A DNA stretch of 56,548 nucleotides, from assembly GCA_009392195.1 (NCBI GenBank), contig VFGY01000024.1:84481-141028 (forward strand), read 5' to 3'. Origin of the DNA: SAR202 cluster bacterium (GTDB taxonomy: Bacteria > Chloroflexota > Dehalococcoidia > Lucifugimonadales > OSU-TB39). A program made the translations under genes and the position numbers. The notes beneath the pieces were generated by a model, which saw only the letters and a program-made list of their open reading frames with translations, was not told the DNA's origin and did not search any database. Shown here piece after piece: positions 45,071 to 54,608 of this stretch. Positions within the stretch are counted from its first letter, which is position 1; each line of letters opens with the position of its first letter.

Positions 45071-45634
45071 ATGATAGACAAAGACAAAATATCTAAAGCA
45101 GTTGATTCAATAATTGCAGCAATAGGAGAAAATCCTAATAGAGAAGGACTGAAAATGACTCCTACTAGAATCGCTGATATGTACTCAGAATTATTTTCAG
45201 GAATAAACAAAGATCCTAGCCATTGCTTCGAAAATGCTTTCTCTGAAAGTCACCAAGATTTAGTTATTTTAAGTAATATTGAATTTTCGTCTATATGCGA
45301 ACATCATTTCTTACCATTTTTTGGAAAAGCATATATAAGCTACATTCCCATATCTAAAACAGCTGGTGCAAGCAAATTTGCTGAATGTGTAGATATTCTA
45401 AGTAAAAGACCACAACTACAAGAAAGATTGACAGCCCAAATAGCTAATACGATATATGACACAATTAATCCAAAAGGTGTCGAGGTGTTATTACAAGCTA
45501 CGCACATGTGTATATCTATGAGAGGTATAAATAAAGTGGATGCAAAATTTGTGACCCATGCAATAAGAGGCGAGATAACCGAAAATACTTTGTTTAAGGA
45601 AATTTTGGCTACAAATCAAGACGTGTTGCATTGA
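45071..45634 (+). CDS. folE: GTP cyclohydrolase I (FolE)
   Basis: A 187-residue GTP cyclohydrolase I making 7,8-dihydroneopterin triphosphate for folate. The zinc ligands are Cys76 and His79 in SICEHHFLPFFGKAYISY and Cys147 in THMCISMRGINK. VASKFAECVDIL-type substrate contacts are present (GASKFAECVDIL). It diverges from glyA, another one-carbon gene. Its stop overlaps the TTG start of the next gene (TTGA). Confidence 0.95.
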   Translation: MIDKDKISKAVDSIIAAIGENPNREGLKMTPTRIADMYSELFSGINKDPSHCFENAFSESHQDLVILSNIEFSSICEHHFLPFFGKAYISYIPISKTAGASKFAECVDILSKRPQLQERLTAQIANTIYDTINPKGVEVLLQATHMCISMRGINKVDAKFVTHAIRGEITENTLFKEILATNQDVLH

Positions 45635-46617
45635 TAAAGATTCTCACCCATCACAATTTTACTGATGCTAAACTTCATTGGGATCAAATATTTGAAAAAT
45701 CTACCAATTCAACCCCCTTCCTTACTAGTTGGTGGAACCAGACTTGGCACAAATATATAGATGTAAATGCTTCAATTGACATAATTGAAATATATGAAAA
45801 TGAAAGTCTGATTGGAATAGCCCCTCTGTCAATAAAAGACAAAATCGTGAAATTCATTGGGGATGAAGATTTATATGATTATAGAGATTTCATAGTAATT
45901 AAAGGTAAAGAAATAATTTTTTTCGAACAATTGGCCAAACACCTAAGCGAAATAACGTGGGATAAAATAGAGCTTAATTCGATACCATCTGGATCTGCAA
46001 CGCTGAATTATCTGCCAAAGTTCTTCGAAATTAAAGAGAACAACGTGAGTATATATCCTGAAAACTCAACTCCAACATTAGTCTTAGCCCAAAATTGGAA
46101 TGACTATCTTTCTCAATTACCCAAAAAAAACAGGCATGAATTAAAACGTAAGATTAAACGTTTAGAATCGCAAACAAATTATAAAACTCATATCTGTAGC
46201 AATCAAAACATACATGAATCCTGCCTTAACAATTTTTTTAATCTGCATAAATTAAGTAGTAAAGAAAAGTCAGATTTCTGGAATCCTGAAAGAGAAAGAT
46301 TTTTTGAAAATATTTCACGCGAGCTTATTCGTAATGAATCGCTAATTTTACATTCGTTAATTTTGGGAAACAAATGTGTGGCGATTGCTTATATACTACA
46401 ATCAAATGAATCATTTTTACTATATAACAGCGGTTTTAACCCTGAGTTTTCACAATACAGCGTAGGACTGATAAATACCGCGTTTGCAATTCAACACGCA
46501 ATTACCGCTAGTGGGAAAGAATTCAATTTTCTAAAAGGAAAGGAAAAATATAAATATCATCTTGGTGCACAGGACATCAATATATTCAACATCTCCATAA
46601 GTAAATCATTACCTTAG
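45631..46617 (+). CDS. BioF2-type (PF13480) GNAT acetyltransferase
   Basis: A 328-residue protein of the BioF2/CelD-like GNAT family often found in polysaccharide gene clusters. It shows the tandem GNAT fold: FLTSWWNQTWHKYI and IGIAPLSIKD near the N-terminus, KKNRHELKRKIKRLES in the middle and HSLILGNKCVAIAYILQSNESFLLYNSGFNPEFSQYS-type core (in parts: VAIAYIL, LYNSGFNPEFSQ) with a terminal FNFLKGKEKYKYHLG. The TTG start at 45631 overlaps the folE stop. The acceptor is likely a cell-surface sugar, but this is inferred from its glycosyltransferase neighbour. Confidence 0.8.
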   Translation: MIKILTHHNFTDAKLHWDQIFEKSTNSTPFLTSWWNQTWHKYIDVNASIDIIEIYENESLIGIAPLSIKDKIVKFIGDEDLYDYRDFIVIKGKEIIFFEQLAKHLSEITWDKIELNSIPSGSATLNYLPKFFEIKENNVSIYPENSTPTLVLAQNWNDYLSQLPKKNRHELKRKIKRLESQTNYKTHICSNQNIHESCLNNFFNLHKLSSKEKSDFWNPERERFFENISRELIRNESLILHSLILGNKCVAIAYILQSNESFLLYNSGFNPEFSQYSVGLINTAFAIQHAITASGKEFNFLKGKEKYKYHLGAQDINIFNISISKSLP

Positions 46618-46699
46618 AAATAAATATAAAAACAACCCTAAAATAAAATGCCATTAATTTTATGAATTAGTAGAATAAAAACCATAATGGACAAATAAA

Positions 46700-47905
46700 T
46701 TGCTGAAAAAAATAGCTGTACTATCAATTCATACATGCCCCATAAATAATTTGGGAGAAAAACATTCAGGTGGAATGAATGTATATATTGAAAGTTTATA
46801 TAAAGAACTTTCAAGTTCTAATTGTTCTATAGATATATTTACAAAATCCCACCCATCTCATCCTAATGAAATAATTCAAATTTCCCCAAGTCTTAGAGTT
46901 ATACATGTGGAAGGTATACCCGAAAATACTGATAAAAATGACGCTTTTTCGCACCTTCCTAATGTCGAGTATAATATAGAACATTTTGTCTCAAATCATG
47001 CAATAAAATACGACATTATTCATTCTCATTATTGGTTGTCAGGTTCCATTGGTTTATCGTTAAGTAGTAAGTGGAAAATTCCTCATGTTTCAACATTTCA
47101 CACATTGGCACAAAAAAAGATGTTGGCAAGAGTTGGGGAATATGAAACTAATGACCGCCTTAAAGTTGAATCTACGATGGCGGAAAATTCTGACTCTATA
47201 ATAATTTCAACTAAAGATGAAGCTGAAACAATACAAGATATTTATAACATCTCAAATGAAAAACTCAATGTTATTCCTGGTGGTGTAGATTTAAATTTGT
47301 TCAAGCCAAAAAACAAAAATCAAAGTAAAACAAAATTGGGATTAAATGCCGAAAAAATAATTTTAGCTGTAGCACGATTGGAACCATTAAAGGGATTAGA
47401 CATATTAATATCAGCGATATATAAGATTGAAAATAATTCAGACATAATTTTACTTATCGCAGGTGACTATTTAAACAATACAAATGAATTTCAAAGATTA
47501 AAAACTATAATTAACGGTTTAGACCTAACCAAAAACATTAAATTCTTAGGAAATATCGACCACAATAAAATGCCTATGTACATGAGTGCTGCTGACGTAC
47601 TAGTTATGCCTTCATATTATGAGAGTTTCGGATTAGCAGCTCTTGAAGCAATGGCTTGCGGAACACCGGTTATCACTAGCCGTAACAGTGGGGCCAAAAC
47701 TTTTATCGAGCAAGGAAAGTCTGGGTACTTAATTCCTTGGAACTGCCCAGAGCATTATGCCGAACGTTTAGAAATTTTGCTAAAAAACCCTATCCTAAGA
47801 GCTAATATGGGACAAAAAGCTAATAAGCAAGCTAACAAGCTAAGTTGGAACACCGCTGCTACAAAAACTGATTTGGTCTATTCCAATTTAATAAAATCCG
47901 CATAA
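46700..47905 (+). CDS. GT4 (GT-B) glycosyltransferase
   Basis: A 401-residue GT-B fold enzyme. The N-terminal lobe has SIHTCPINNLGEKHSGGMNVYI, the GGMNVY loop of sucrose-synthase/MshA-like transferases. The C-terminal lobe has the EX7E motif in MPSYYESFGLAALEAMACGTPVI. Start is TTG 46700. It could transfer a sugar to inositol, a carrier or a surface polymer. The next gene (CpsB-like) and the preceding acetyltransferase point to exopolysaccharide or capsule. Confidence 0.87.
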   Translation: MLKKIAVLSIHTCPINNLGEKHSGGMNVYIESLYKELSSSNCSIDIFTKSHPSHPNEIIQISPSLRVIHVEGIPENTDKNDAFSHLPNVEYNIEHFVSNHAIKYDIIHSHYWLSGSIGLSLSSKWKIPHVSTFHTLAQKKMLARVGEYETNDRLKVESTMAENSDSIIISTKDEAETIQDIYNISNEKLNVIPGGVDLNLFKPKNKNQSKTKLGLNAEKIILAVARLEPLKGLDILISAIYKIENNSDIILLIAGDYLNNTNEFQRLKTIINGLDLTKNIKFLGNIDHNKMPMYMSAADVLVMPSYYESFGLAALEAMACGTPVITSRNSGAKTFIEQGKSGYLIPWNCPEHYAERLEILLKNPILRANMGQKANKQANKLSWNTAATKTDLVYSNLIKSA

Positions 47906-47918
47906 TGCAAAATTAGCA

Positions 47919-48698
47919 GTGTACGATATCCATTCACATATATTGCCAAACATAGATGACGGTCCACACTCAATGGATGATTCAGTTGAAATGGCTCGTA
48001 TGGCTAAAAACGATGGGACGATAAAGATGATTTGCACTCCACACCATAAAGATGTTACTGAAAATCATTCTATACCCAAACTTAAAGAACTAATTGTTAA
48101 ATTTAAATCCCGACTAAAAACTGAAAAAATCGATCTTGAAATAGGGACAGGGATGGAAAACCATATCACTCTAGAGCTGCCGCAAAATTTGGCTGATGGA
48201 ACATCCTTAACTCTCAATCAAACTAAATATACTTTGATTGAACTCCCTTTTTTTGGAAAACCGAATTTTATTGAACAAGTATTATTTGACGTGCAATTAG
48301 CAGGATATATCCCTGTGTTAGCACACCCTGAAAGACTTGAATTATTTCAAGACACGCCTACTATTCTGAATAAATTTGTTGAGCGTGGTATGTTAACCCA
48401 ATTTACATCTGGTAGTATCATAGGTCTTTTTGGCAAAAAAGCGCAAAATCTCACACAAAAATATCTCAAGCAGGGTTTAATTCATACTTTCGCATCCGAC
48501 ACTCATAGACCAACCGGGCCAAGAACACCAATATTATCATCAGCTTTGAAATTGGTATCACGTTCATATGGAACCGACATTGCTTTGAAATTATTTTCAG
48601 AAAACCCAAAATCGATAATCGAAGGGGCTCCAAATACAGGACAATTTATAATGAAAATGCCAAAGCCTAAAAGAACAAGCTATTGGAAATTTTGGTAA
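47919..48698 (+). CDS. CpsB/CapC-type PHP-domain tyrosine phosphatase
   Basis: A 259-residue PHP-fold protein matching CpsB/YwqE-type manganese-dependent phosphotyrosine phosphatases, which control capsule polymer length with a BY-kinase. Metal-binding motifs are DIHSHILPNIDDG, ICTPHHKD, LAHPERL and FASDTHR. The start is a GTG at 47919. No Wzc-type kinase is in the window, so the partner must be elsewhere. Confidence 0.85.
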   Translation: MYDIHSHILPNIDDGPHSMDDSVEMARMAKNDGTIKMICTPHHKDVTENHSIPKLKELIVKFKSRLKTEKIDLEIGTGMENHITLELPQNLADGTSLTLNQTKYTLIELPFFGKPNFIEQVLFDVQLAGYIPVLAHPERLELFQDTPTILNKFVERGMLTQFTSGSIIGLFGKKAQNLTQKYLKQGLIHTFASDTHRPTGPRTPILSSALKLVSRSYGTDIALKLFSENPKSIIEGAPNTGQFIMKMPKPKRTSYWKFW

Positions 48699-48723
48699 AA
48701 ATTACAGCGAATATTCAATATTC

Positions 48724-49338
48724 CTAAATACAGCTTTTCGTTATGTCCCATATTATTGAAGCAACGTCTGGTATTGGAAGCTCAGCATTAATTACTTTAA
48801 TCCTTTTCGGTTCTAATTTTGCAATTTCCAAATAGCCTGACCGAATTGCTTGATAAAAATCCAATCCTTCTGTCTCAAACCTATCTTTGTTTCTAAATTT
48901 ATTAATTCGTCCAATACTTTGAAATGGATGGCAATCTAACAAAAAAGTTAAATCGGGTTTTATACCCTGAGTAACAATATCGTTAATATAGTTAATTTTG
49001 TCAGTATCAAATCCTCTTCCATATCCCTGGTATGCCAATGTCGAATCAATATATCTGTCTACTATTATCATCTTATCTTGTTCAGCCAAAACAGGTTTTA
49101 TCTCTTTATCAACTAATTCAGATCTACTCGCTGCAAAAAGAAGCAATTCCGTAACTGAACTTAAATCTCCGACTTTTTCATAATCTTTGAGAAGTTTTCT
49201 AATTTCCAACCCTACTAGAGTGGTACCTGGTTCTTCTAATAAAACACATTCAATACCATTCCGCTCAATCTCAGCTTTAAGGAGATTTATCTGGGTAGAT
49301 TTACCGCTCCCATCCACTCCCTCAAAAGAAATAAACAT
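48724..49338 (-). CDS. tmk: Thymidylate kinase
   Basis: A 204-residue dTMP kinase. P-loop GVDGSGKS (7-14), substrate site LLEEPGTT and RYIDSTLAYQGYGRG, lid GRINKFRNKDRFE. It is immediately downstream of the R3H-ATPase gene (25 bases). Confidence 0.96.
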   Translation of the reverse strand: MFISFEGVDGSGKSTQINLLKAEIERNGIECVLLEEPGTTLVGLEIRKLLKDYEKVGDLSSVTELLLFAASRSELVDKEIKPVLAEQDKMIIVDRYIDSTLAYQGYGRGFDTDKINYINDIVTQGIKPDLTFLLDCHPFQSIGRINKFRNKDRFETEGLDFYQAIRSGYLEIAKLEPKRIKVINAELPIPDVASIIWDITKSCI

Positions 49339-49363
49339 TGATTTACCCTCTAAAATGATTGTT

Positions 49364-50971
49364 TTACAATTTTCTGCTAGTCGGCCGTTTATACAATACC
49401 ACCTTTCTATCGGGGTCTATTCCATTAGAAGAAGATATTAATCCATATTGTTCTGCTATTTGGTGTTGTATGCGCCTTATGTAGCTAGATTGTGGGCTTA
49501 GCTCCAAATATGACTCACCTTCATTCAAATCCTTAACAGCTTTTTCCATTTCGTTGACAACTACATTCAAGTCCTTATTTGAATTATCGTTTACATTAAT
49601 CTTTGTTAAAGATTTAAAAAATTGGTGTATTTGAGATAATGCATTTCTTCGCAAAACGTAAACTGTTTTACCTTTTACCTCCGCATCTCTTAATAATTTT
49701 GTCCGTCTCCTGTAAAAATTTTTGGTGGTTAATATGTAATCAGTTTCATCAATATTTGAAACTATAGTAATTGGAAGATTATGCGATTTGATTATCTGCT
49801 CAATCTTTCCTTTGTTAACCCCATAAGGAAATATTTTCTTGATATCTTGTTGAATTTCAGTCAAATTTCGCATTTCTATCTCAGAATTTGCCTCACGGCT
49901 TCTACCGTAGGAATCAGAAACCCTTTGCCCTTTGATTGTAGATCGGTTGCCTAAAGGAGATTTGCGTACTAATTCGGAACTTTTTATTTGACCAGATTGA
50001 TTCATAGACCTGATTTCAACAGCCGTTTCGTTCCCTCGTAACATCTGATCTACTACTTCGGAAACATCATTGTGAATTGCTACTTGATGCCAATCTTGTA
50101 TTTCTACTAAAATATCAAAGGTCGGCGGATTTCTCCTCTCAAGCACAGTTTTGCGTGTCTTACGATTCTTAGCCTCAATATCACCTAACGTAACAGATTG
50201 TATGCCGCCTATTAAATCCGAAAGAGTGGGGTTCAACACCAAATTATCAATCGTATTACCATGAGCAGTTGCGACAAGCTGCACACCTCGTTCCGCAATT
50301 GTGCGGGCGGCATTAGTTTCCAATTCAGTCCCAATTTCATCAATAATGATTACTTCTGGCATGTGATTTTCAACAGCTTCTATCATTACGGAGTGTTGCA
50401 ATAAAGGGGTGGGGACCTGCATTCTTCTTGATCTGCCTATACCGGGATGAGGTATATCACCATCACCGGCTATTTCATTCGAAGTGTCTACTACAACAAC
50501 TCTTTTGTCGGTATCATCAGCTAAAACTCTCGCAACTTCCCTCAACATTGTCGTTTTCCCTACACCTGGTTTTCCTAATAATAAAATACTTTTCCCTTGA
50601 ACAACCAAGTCTTCAATTATTTTGATGGTTCCTTGTACCGATCTTCCAACTCGTATAGTCAATCCGACAATGCGATTTTTCCTATTTCTAAAGGCAGAAA
50701 TTCTATGAAGCGTCCTTTCAATTCCAGCTCTATTGTCATCTCCAAACTCCCCAATTTTAGATACAACGTATTCAATATCTGAGTCTGTTGTAGGACCTAA
50801 TGAAGTAAAAACAACAGTTTCCTCTGAAAATCTAGCCTCGGGTTCTCTGCCCAAATCTAAGATGATTTCTAATAAATCTCCTCTATAATTATTTGATGTT
50901 AAAAGAGTTACCAACCTGCTAGGTAATTTAGAAAACAAAGAATATATATCATTATCAGATACTTCTACCAT
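49364..50971 (-). CDS. Ycf45-type AAA ATPase with R3H domain
   Basis: A 535-residue protein combining a SpoIIIAA-like ATPase (Walker A GKPGVGKT at 133-140, Walker B VIIIDEIGTE, RTIAERGVQLVATAHG) with a C-terminal R3H nucleic-acid-binding domain (YIRRIQHQIAEQYGLISSS). This pairing is the Ycf45 family of cyanobacteria, plastids and several bacterial phyla including Chloroflexota. Its function is unknown; single-stranded nucleic-acid handling is inferred. The gene is upstream of tmk and may share its transcript. Confidence 0.9.
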   Translation of the reverse strand: MVEVSDNDIYSLFSKLPSRLVTLLTSNNYRGDLLEIILDLGREPEARFSEETVVFTSLGPTTDSDIEYVVSKIGEFGDDNRAGIERTLHRISAFRNRKNRIVGLTIRVGRSVQGTIKIIEDLVVQGKSILLLGKPGVGKTTMLREVARVLADDTDKRVVVVDTSNEIAGDGDIPHPGIGRSRRMQVPTPLLQHSVMIEAVENHMPEVIIIDEIGTELETNAARTIAERGVQLVATAHGNTIDNLVLNPTLSDLIGGIQSVTLGDIEAKNRKTRKTVLERRNPPTFDILVEIQDWHQVAIHNDVSEVVDQMLRGNETAVEIRSMNQSGQIKSSELVRKSPLGNRSTIKGQRVSDSYGRSREANSEIEMRNLTEIQQDIKKIFPYGVNKGKIEQIIKSHNLPITIVSNIDETDYILTTKNFYRRRTKLLRDAEVKGKTVYVLRRNALSQIHQFFKSLTKINVNDNSNKDLNVVVNEMEKAVKDLNEGESYLELSPQSSYIRRIQHQIAEQYGLISSSNGIDPDRKVVLYKRPTSRKL

Positions 50972-51026
50972 TGGTTTTATATTAAATACCAGCCCTTACA
51001 ATTATTTCAACGCTACCACATTATTT

Positions 51027-51914
51027 TTAACTAGCGGTAACAACTCTTGAATTTATTTTTTTTCGATTATGAACAAATTCAGCTAACCATTTTACATACA
51101 ATTCATATTTACCAATAACCTGCATACCATATTCTGATAATAACCTCTCTTCCTTTATATCTTTAATTGAAACTAAGATGTAAATGGACTTAGATTCAAA
51201 ATCAGAAATCATTTGCAGCACTGAATCGATTAACATACGATTCAACCTAGAATATGCCAAGATTTCAACTTTTACAACTTTAGAATCCGATTTGATTCTA
51301 AACCAAGATACCAATTTCCCATTTTCTTCAACAACGAATTCATTAAAACCCTTATCAAATTTTGCAATTAACGATTTCCAATGTTGATATTTGAACGTAT
51401 GCGATATATCCGATTTATCTTTATTAGAAGTAACCAGTTGGAATATATTATATCCATCACTAGACAATTTTTTCCGTATATTATTGTTGACTATAATATC
51501 TGGCTTATTAATATTTTTGCTTTGGAAACTGCAAATCAGGTATTTTTGAATTTTCATAAACCCTAAGGAACTTGCTTGTTCATTTAACTTAGTTGAACCA
51601 CTCAATATCGATATGCTGTTACCTCCTGAACGTGATGTAACATTCATTAAATTCAAAAGGGTTATCTCAAAATTCACCTGTGTTTCAGAAACAGTTCTAA
51701 TGTCGTAAATATACCAATTGTTTGAATCATCTATTACTTTCAACCTTGCTAAAGATTCAATTTCATTTAAATTATTTTTGGTCCATACAAAATCCCTCAT
51801 AAATCTACTGAATATTGAATCAAACAAAATTGTACGAACTGGTACTAATGAATTTTGCCAGATGGTATCAAAATTAAATGCATATCTATGTTTGAAATTA
51901 AACAAATTGGTCAT
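51027..51914 (-). CDS. Unknown protein, possible tandem GNAT-like fold (295 aa)
   Basis: No clear family. The chain alternates beta-rich and helical parts in a way that suggests two N-acetyltransferase-like halves: ARLKVIDDSNNWYIYDIRT early and FVVEENGKLVSWFRIKSD plus VEILAYSRLNRMLIDSVLQM later. The second half resembles a GNAT strand-helix order but without a clear acetyl-CoA pyrophosphate loop. No signal peptide or membrane segment. It lies between the R3H ATPase and pdxT, all in the same direction. Confidence 0.7.
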   Translation of the reverse strand: MTNLFNFKHRYAFNFDTIWQNSLVPVRTILFDSIFSRFMRDFVWTKNNLNEIESLARLKVIDDSNNWYIYDIRTVSETQVNFEITLLNLMNVTSRSGGNSISILSGSTKLNEQASSLGFMKIQKYLICSFQSKNINKPDIIVNNNIRKKLSSDGYNIFQLVTSNKDKSDISHTFKYQHWKSLIAKFDKGFNEFVVEENGKLVSWFRIKSDSKVVKVEILAYSRLNRMLIDSVLQMISDFESKSIYILVSIKDIKEERLLSEYGMQVIGKYELYVKWLAEFVHNRKKINSRVVTAS

Positions 51915-51951
51915 ATTGAAAGTACGCCATCATCAGTATTTATAGAAATAC

Positions 51952-52548
51952 TTACAAAAGCTTAGAATCAAGATTGATATTTACCAAATCAACAAAATAT
52001 TGGTGAAGCCTGGTATCTTTGGTTAATTCTGGATGAAAAGCAGTTGCTAACATGTTCTGCTCCTTCACACACACTGGTATTCCATTATCTAATTTCGCCA
52101 TAATTTCAACATTTCCACCCACTTTAGTTACAACAGGAGCTCTAATAAAAACAGCACGAAGTTTGGGTTCGCCTAAATGTTTAACCGAAATAAATGTTTC
52201 AAAACTATCTATTTGTGCCCCAAATGCATTACGGCTTACCTCTATATCCATTAAATGTAATGGCTCTGGTCTTTTATCGATTAAAGATCCAGCAAGTACA
52301 ATCATACCTGCGCAGGTGCCCCATGTAGGCATACCTGCTTGGATTCTAGATATCAGCGGCCTTCTTAAACCATACAAATCAATCAATTGAATTATAGTAG
52401 TGCTCTCTCCTCCTGGAATGATTAAGCCGTCTACTTCATCTAATTGATTTGGTAATCTAACTTGTTCAATTTCTGCCCCAAGTTCCTCTAGTGATGAAGC
52501 ATGTTCTTCAACATCACCTTGGATTGCTAGAATACCAATTTTAGGCAA
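51952..52548 (-). CDS. pdxT: Pyridoxal 5'-phosphate synthase glutaminase subunit
   Basis: A 198-residue class I amidotransferase that releases ammonia for PdxS. Nucleophile Cys79 in TWGTCAGMI, the oxyanion strand IIPGGEST and the His-Glu pair in TAFHPELTKD are present. The start is a TTG at 52548 directly after the pdxS stop; AGGGG about seven bases earlier can serve as the ribosome-binding site, so it is translated by coupling. Confidence 0.95.
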   Translation of the reverse strand: MPKIGILAIQGDVEEHASSLEELGAEIEQVRLPNQLDEVDGLIIPGGESTTIIQLIDLYGLRRPLISRIQAGMPTWGTCAGMIVLAGSLIDKRPEPLHLMDIEVSRNAFGAQIDSFETFISVKHLGEPKLRAVFIRAPVVTKVGGNVEIMAKLDNGIPVCVKEQNMLATAFHPELTKDTRLHQYFVDLVNINLDSKLL

Positions 52549-53466
52549 TTACCATCCCCTAGTTGAAAGTTGCTGGTCTTCTGGCATAGTCGCTATATCT
52601 AAACCAGCCATAGCGTCTCCTAGTCCAGTAGAAACTTTGGCAACAATATCAGGATCATTATAATGAGCAGTCGCCTTTACTATCGCTTCAGCCATTTTAG
52701 GAGGTTCGGATGACTTAAATATCCCAGACCCAACAAAAACACCATCAACTCCTAATTGCATCATTAAAGCAGCATCCGAAGGTGTTGCAATTCCCCCAGC
52801 CGCAAAATTCACAACCGGCAATTTACCAGTGTCTCTCACTTTCTTTACTAATTCATAAGGGGCACCCAATTCTTTGGATTTAGACATCAACATATCATCA
52901 GTCATAGATTGTATCTGACGTATTTCTCCTATAACCGTCCTAGCATGCCTAACAGCTTCTACAACATTGCCAGTACCCGCTTCGCCTTTTGTTCGAATCA
53001 TAGCTGCTCCTTCTCCAATTCTCCTAAGCGCCTCTCCAAGATCTCTGCAGCCACATACAAAGGGTACATTAAATGCGTTTTTGTCTACATGATGTTTTTC
53101 ATCAGCGGGAGTGAGAACTTCAGATTCATCAATATAATCAATCTCTAGAGCTTCTAAAACTTGAGCTTCAACAAAATGTCCAATTCTGCATTTAGCCATA
53201 ACTGGTATCGTTACAGCTTTTTTTATTTCAATAATCTTTGTAGGGTCAGACATCCTAGCAACTCCTCCCATCTTCCTTATATCAGAAGGTACCCTTTCCA
53301 ATGCCATCACGGCTACAGCTCCAGAATCTTCCGCAATTTTAGCTTGGTCAGCTGTAACTACATCCATTATGACCCCACCTTTCAACATTTGCGCCAAACC
53401 TGATTTGACAGTCCAAGTAGCAGTCTGTTTTTTGTCACCCGAAGAAACTTTAGTTTGCGTAGCCAT
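52549..53466 (-). CDS. pdxS: Pyridoxal 5'-phosphate synthase subunit PdxS
   Basis: A 305-residue TIM-barrel enzyme making PLP from ribose 5-phosphate, glyceraldehyde 3-phosphate and ammonia. Catalytic Lys92 is in [12 protein letters not shown] and the second Lys in [12 protein letters not shown]. The N-terminus [17 protein letters not shown] and the C-terminal [29 protein letters not shown] are fully conserved. It has a slightly extended N-terminus (about 10 residues). Upstream of pdxT, downstream of gap. Confidence 0.98.
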   Translation of the reverse strand: MATQTKVSSGDKKQTATWTVKSGLAQMLKGGVIMDVVTADQAKIAEDSGAVAVMALERVPSDIRKMGGVARMSDPTKIIEIKKAVTIPVMAKCRIGHFVEAQVLEALEIDYIDESEVLTPADEKHHVDKNAFNVPFVCGCRDLGEALRRIGEGAAMIRTKGEAGTGNVVEAVRHARTVIGEIRQIQSMTDDMLMSKSKELGAPYELVKKVRDTGKLPVVNFAAGGIATPSDAALMMQLGVDGVFVGSGIFKSSEPPKMAEAIVKATAHYNDPDIVAKVSTGLGDAMAGLDIATMPEDQQLSTRGW

Positions 53467-53547
53467 TTCTATAACTCCATCAACATATTTTGAACTTAAT
53501 TATATCTTGGTAAATATTGGTTATCAAATATTAAAATATGACCCTAT

Positions 53548-54555
53548 TTAGCGCCCTGATATATACTCAGCTAAATCTGCAGTTCTACAACTATATCCCC
53601 ATTCGTTATCATACCATCCAACCACTTTAACCATATTATCCTCAAGAATAATTGTAGAAAGCCCATCAATTATCACACTGTTGGAATTACGAATGAAGTC
53701 ACTACTTACTAGAGGTTCATCAGTATATTGCAAAACACCACTCAAACCTTCTTTGGATGCTTTAGCATATGCATCGTTAATATCTTCAACAGTAACTTTG
53801 CCACCTAAATTCGCTACTAAATCAGTAACTGAACCTGTAGGAGTAGGCACCCTAAAAGCCATACCATGGATTTTGCCATTCAAATGCGGCAATACTAATC
53901 CTACTGCTTTAGCAGCTCCGGTGGTAGTTGGTATGATGTTTACTGCAGCAGCCCTAGCTCTACGTAAATCAGAATGTACTTGGTCAAGTATTTTTTGATC
54001 GTTAGTGTATGAATGTATTGTTGTCATTAATGCATTTTGAACTCCAAAATTATCATCTAACACTTTCACCATATTAGCCACACAATTAGTTGTACAAGAA
54101 GCGTTAGATATTACATTATGCTTAGATGAATCATATACATCTTCGTTCACTCCCATTACGATTGTGGCATCCTCACCCTTCGCTGGAGCAGAAATTATAA
54201 CTTTATTTGCCCCTCCTTCTAAATGACCCGAAGCTTTGTCTGCATCAGTAAAAAATCCTGTAGATTCAACTACTACTTCAACTCCAAAATCTCCCCATTT
54301 AATTTTTGACGGTTCACGCTCTTGTATTACACTTATTTCCATACCGTCAATACAAATGTTCTTTTCAGATACATCTACCTTCCCAGGATATATCCCATAA
54401 TTGCTATCATATCTAAACATATGCGCATTTGTACTTGTGTCACCCAAATCATTTATTGCTACCACTTCAAGAGAATTTGGATATCGTTCGATTATCGCTC
54501 TTAAAACCTGTCGCCCAATTCTTCCAAATCCATTAATTCCTATTTTCGTAGCCAT
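53548..54555 (-). CDS. gap: Glyceraldehyde-3-phosphate dehydrogenase
   Basis: A 335-residue type I GAPDH. NAD site GINGFGRIGRQVLRA, nucleophile Cys154 in SNASCTTNC, catalytic His in TTIHSYTNDQ, and the C-terminal WYDNEWGYSCRTADL. Asn35-Asp36 in AINDLGD favours NAD over NADP. A GGAGG ribosome-binding site precedes ATG 54555. It sits between eno and pdxS, so two glycolytic genes and PLP synthesis, which consumes glyceraldehyde 3-phosphate, are neighbours. Confidence 0.98.
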   Translation of the reverse strand: MATKIGINGFGRIGRQVLRAIIERYPNSLEVVAINDLGDTSTNAHMFRYDSNYGIYPGKVDVSEKNICIDGMEISVIQEREPSKIKWGDFGVEVVVESTGFFTDADKASGHLEGGANKVIISAPAKGEDATIVMGVNEDVYDSSKHNVISNASCTTNCVANMVKVLDDNFGVQNALMTTIHSYTNDQKILDQVHSDLRRARAAAVNIIPTTTGAAKAVGLVLPHLNGKIHGMAFRVPTPTGSVTDLVANLGGKVTVEDINDAYAKASKEGLSGVLQYTDEPLVSSDFIRNSNSVIIDGLSTIILEDNMVKVVGWYDNEWGYSCRTADLAEYISGR

Positions 54556-54608
54556 AAAACCTCCATATTCTAAAATTCCAAATTAATACTATATCTAATA
54601 TGTTAAAC

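Noticed and set aside
48709-48723. Palindrome GAATATTCAATATTC between cpsB-like and tmk
   Set aside because: AT-only short inverted repeat with a single-base centre; no T tract consistent with a terminator. Probably chance.
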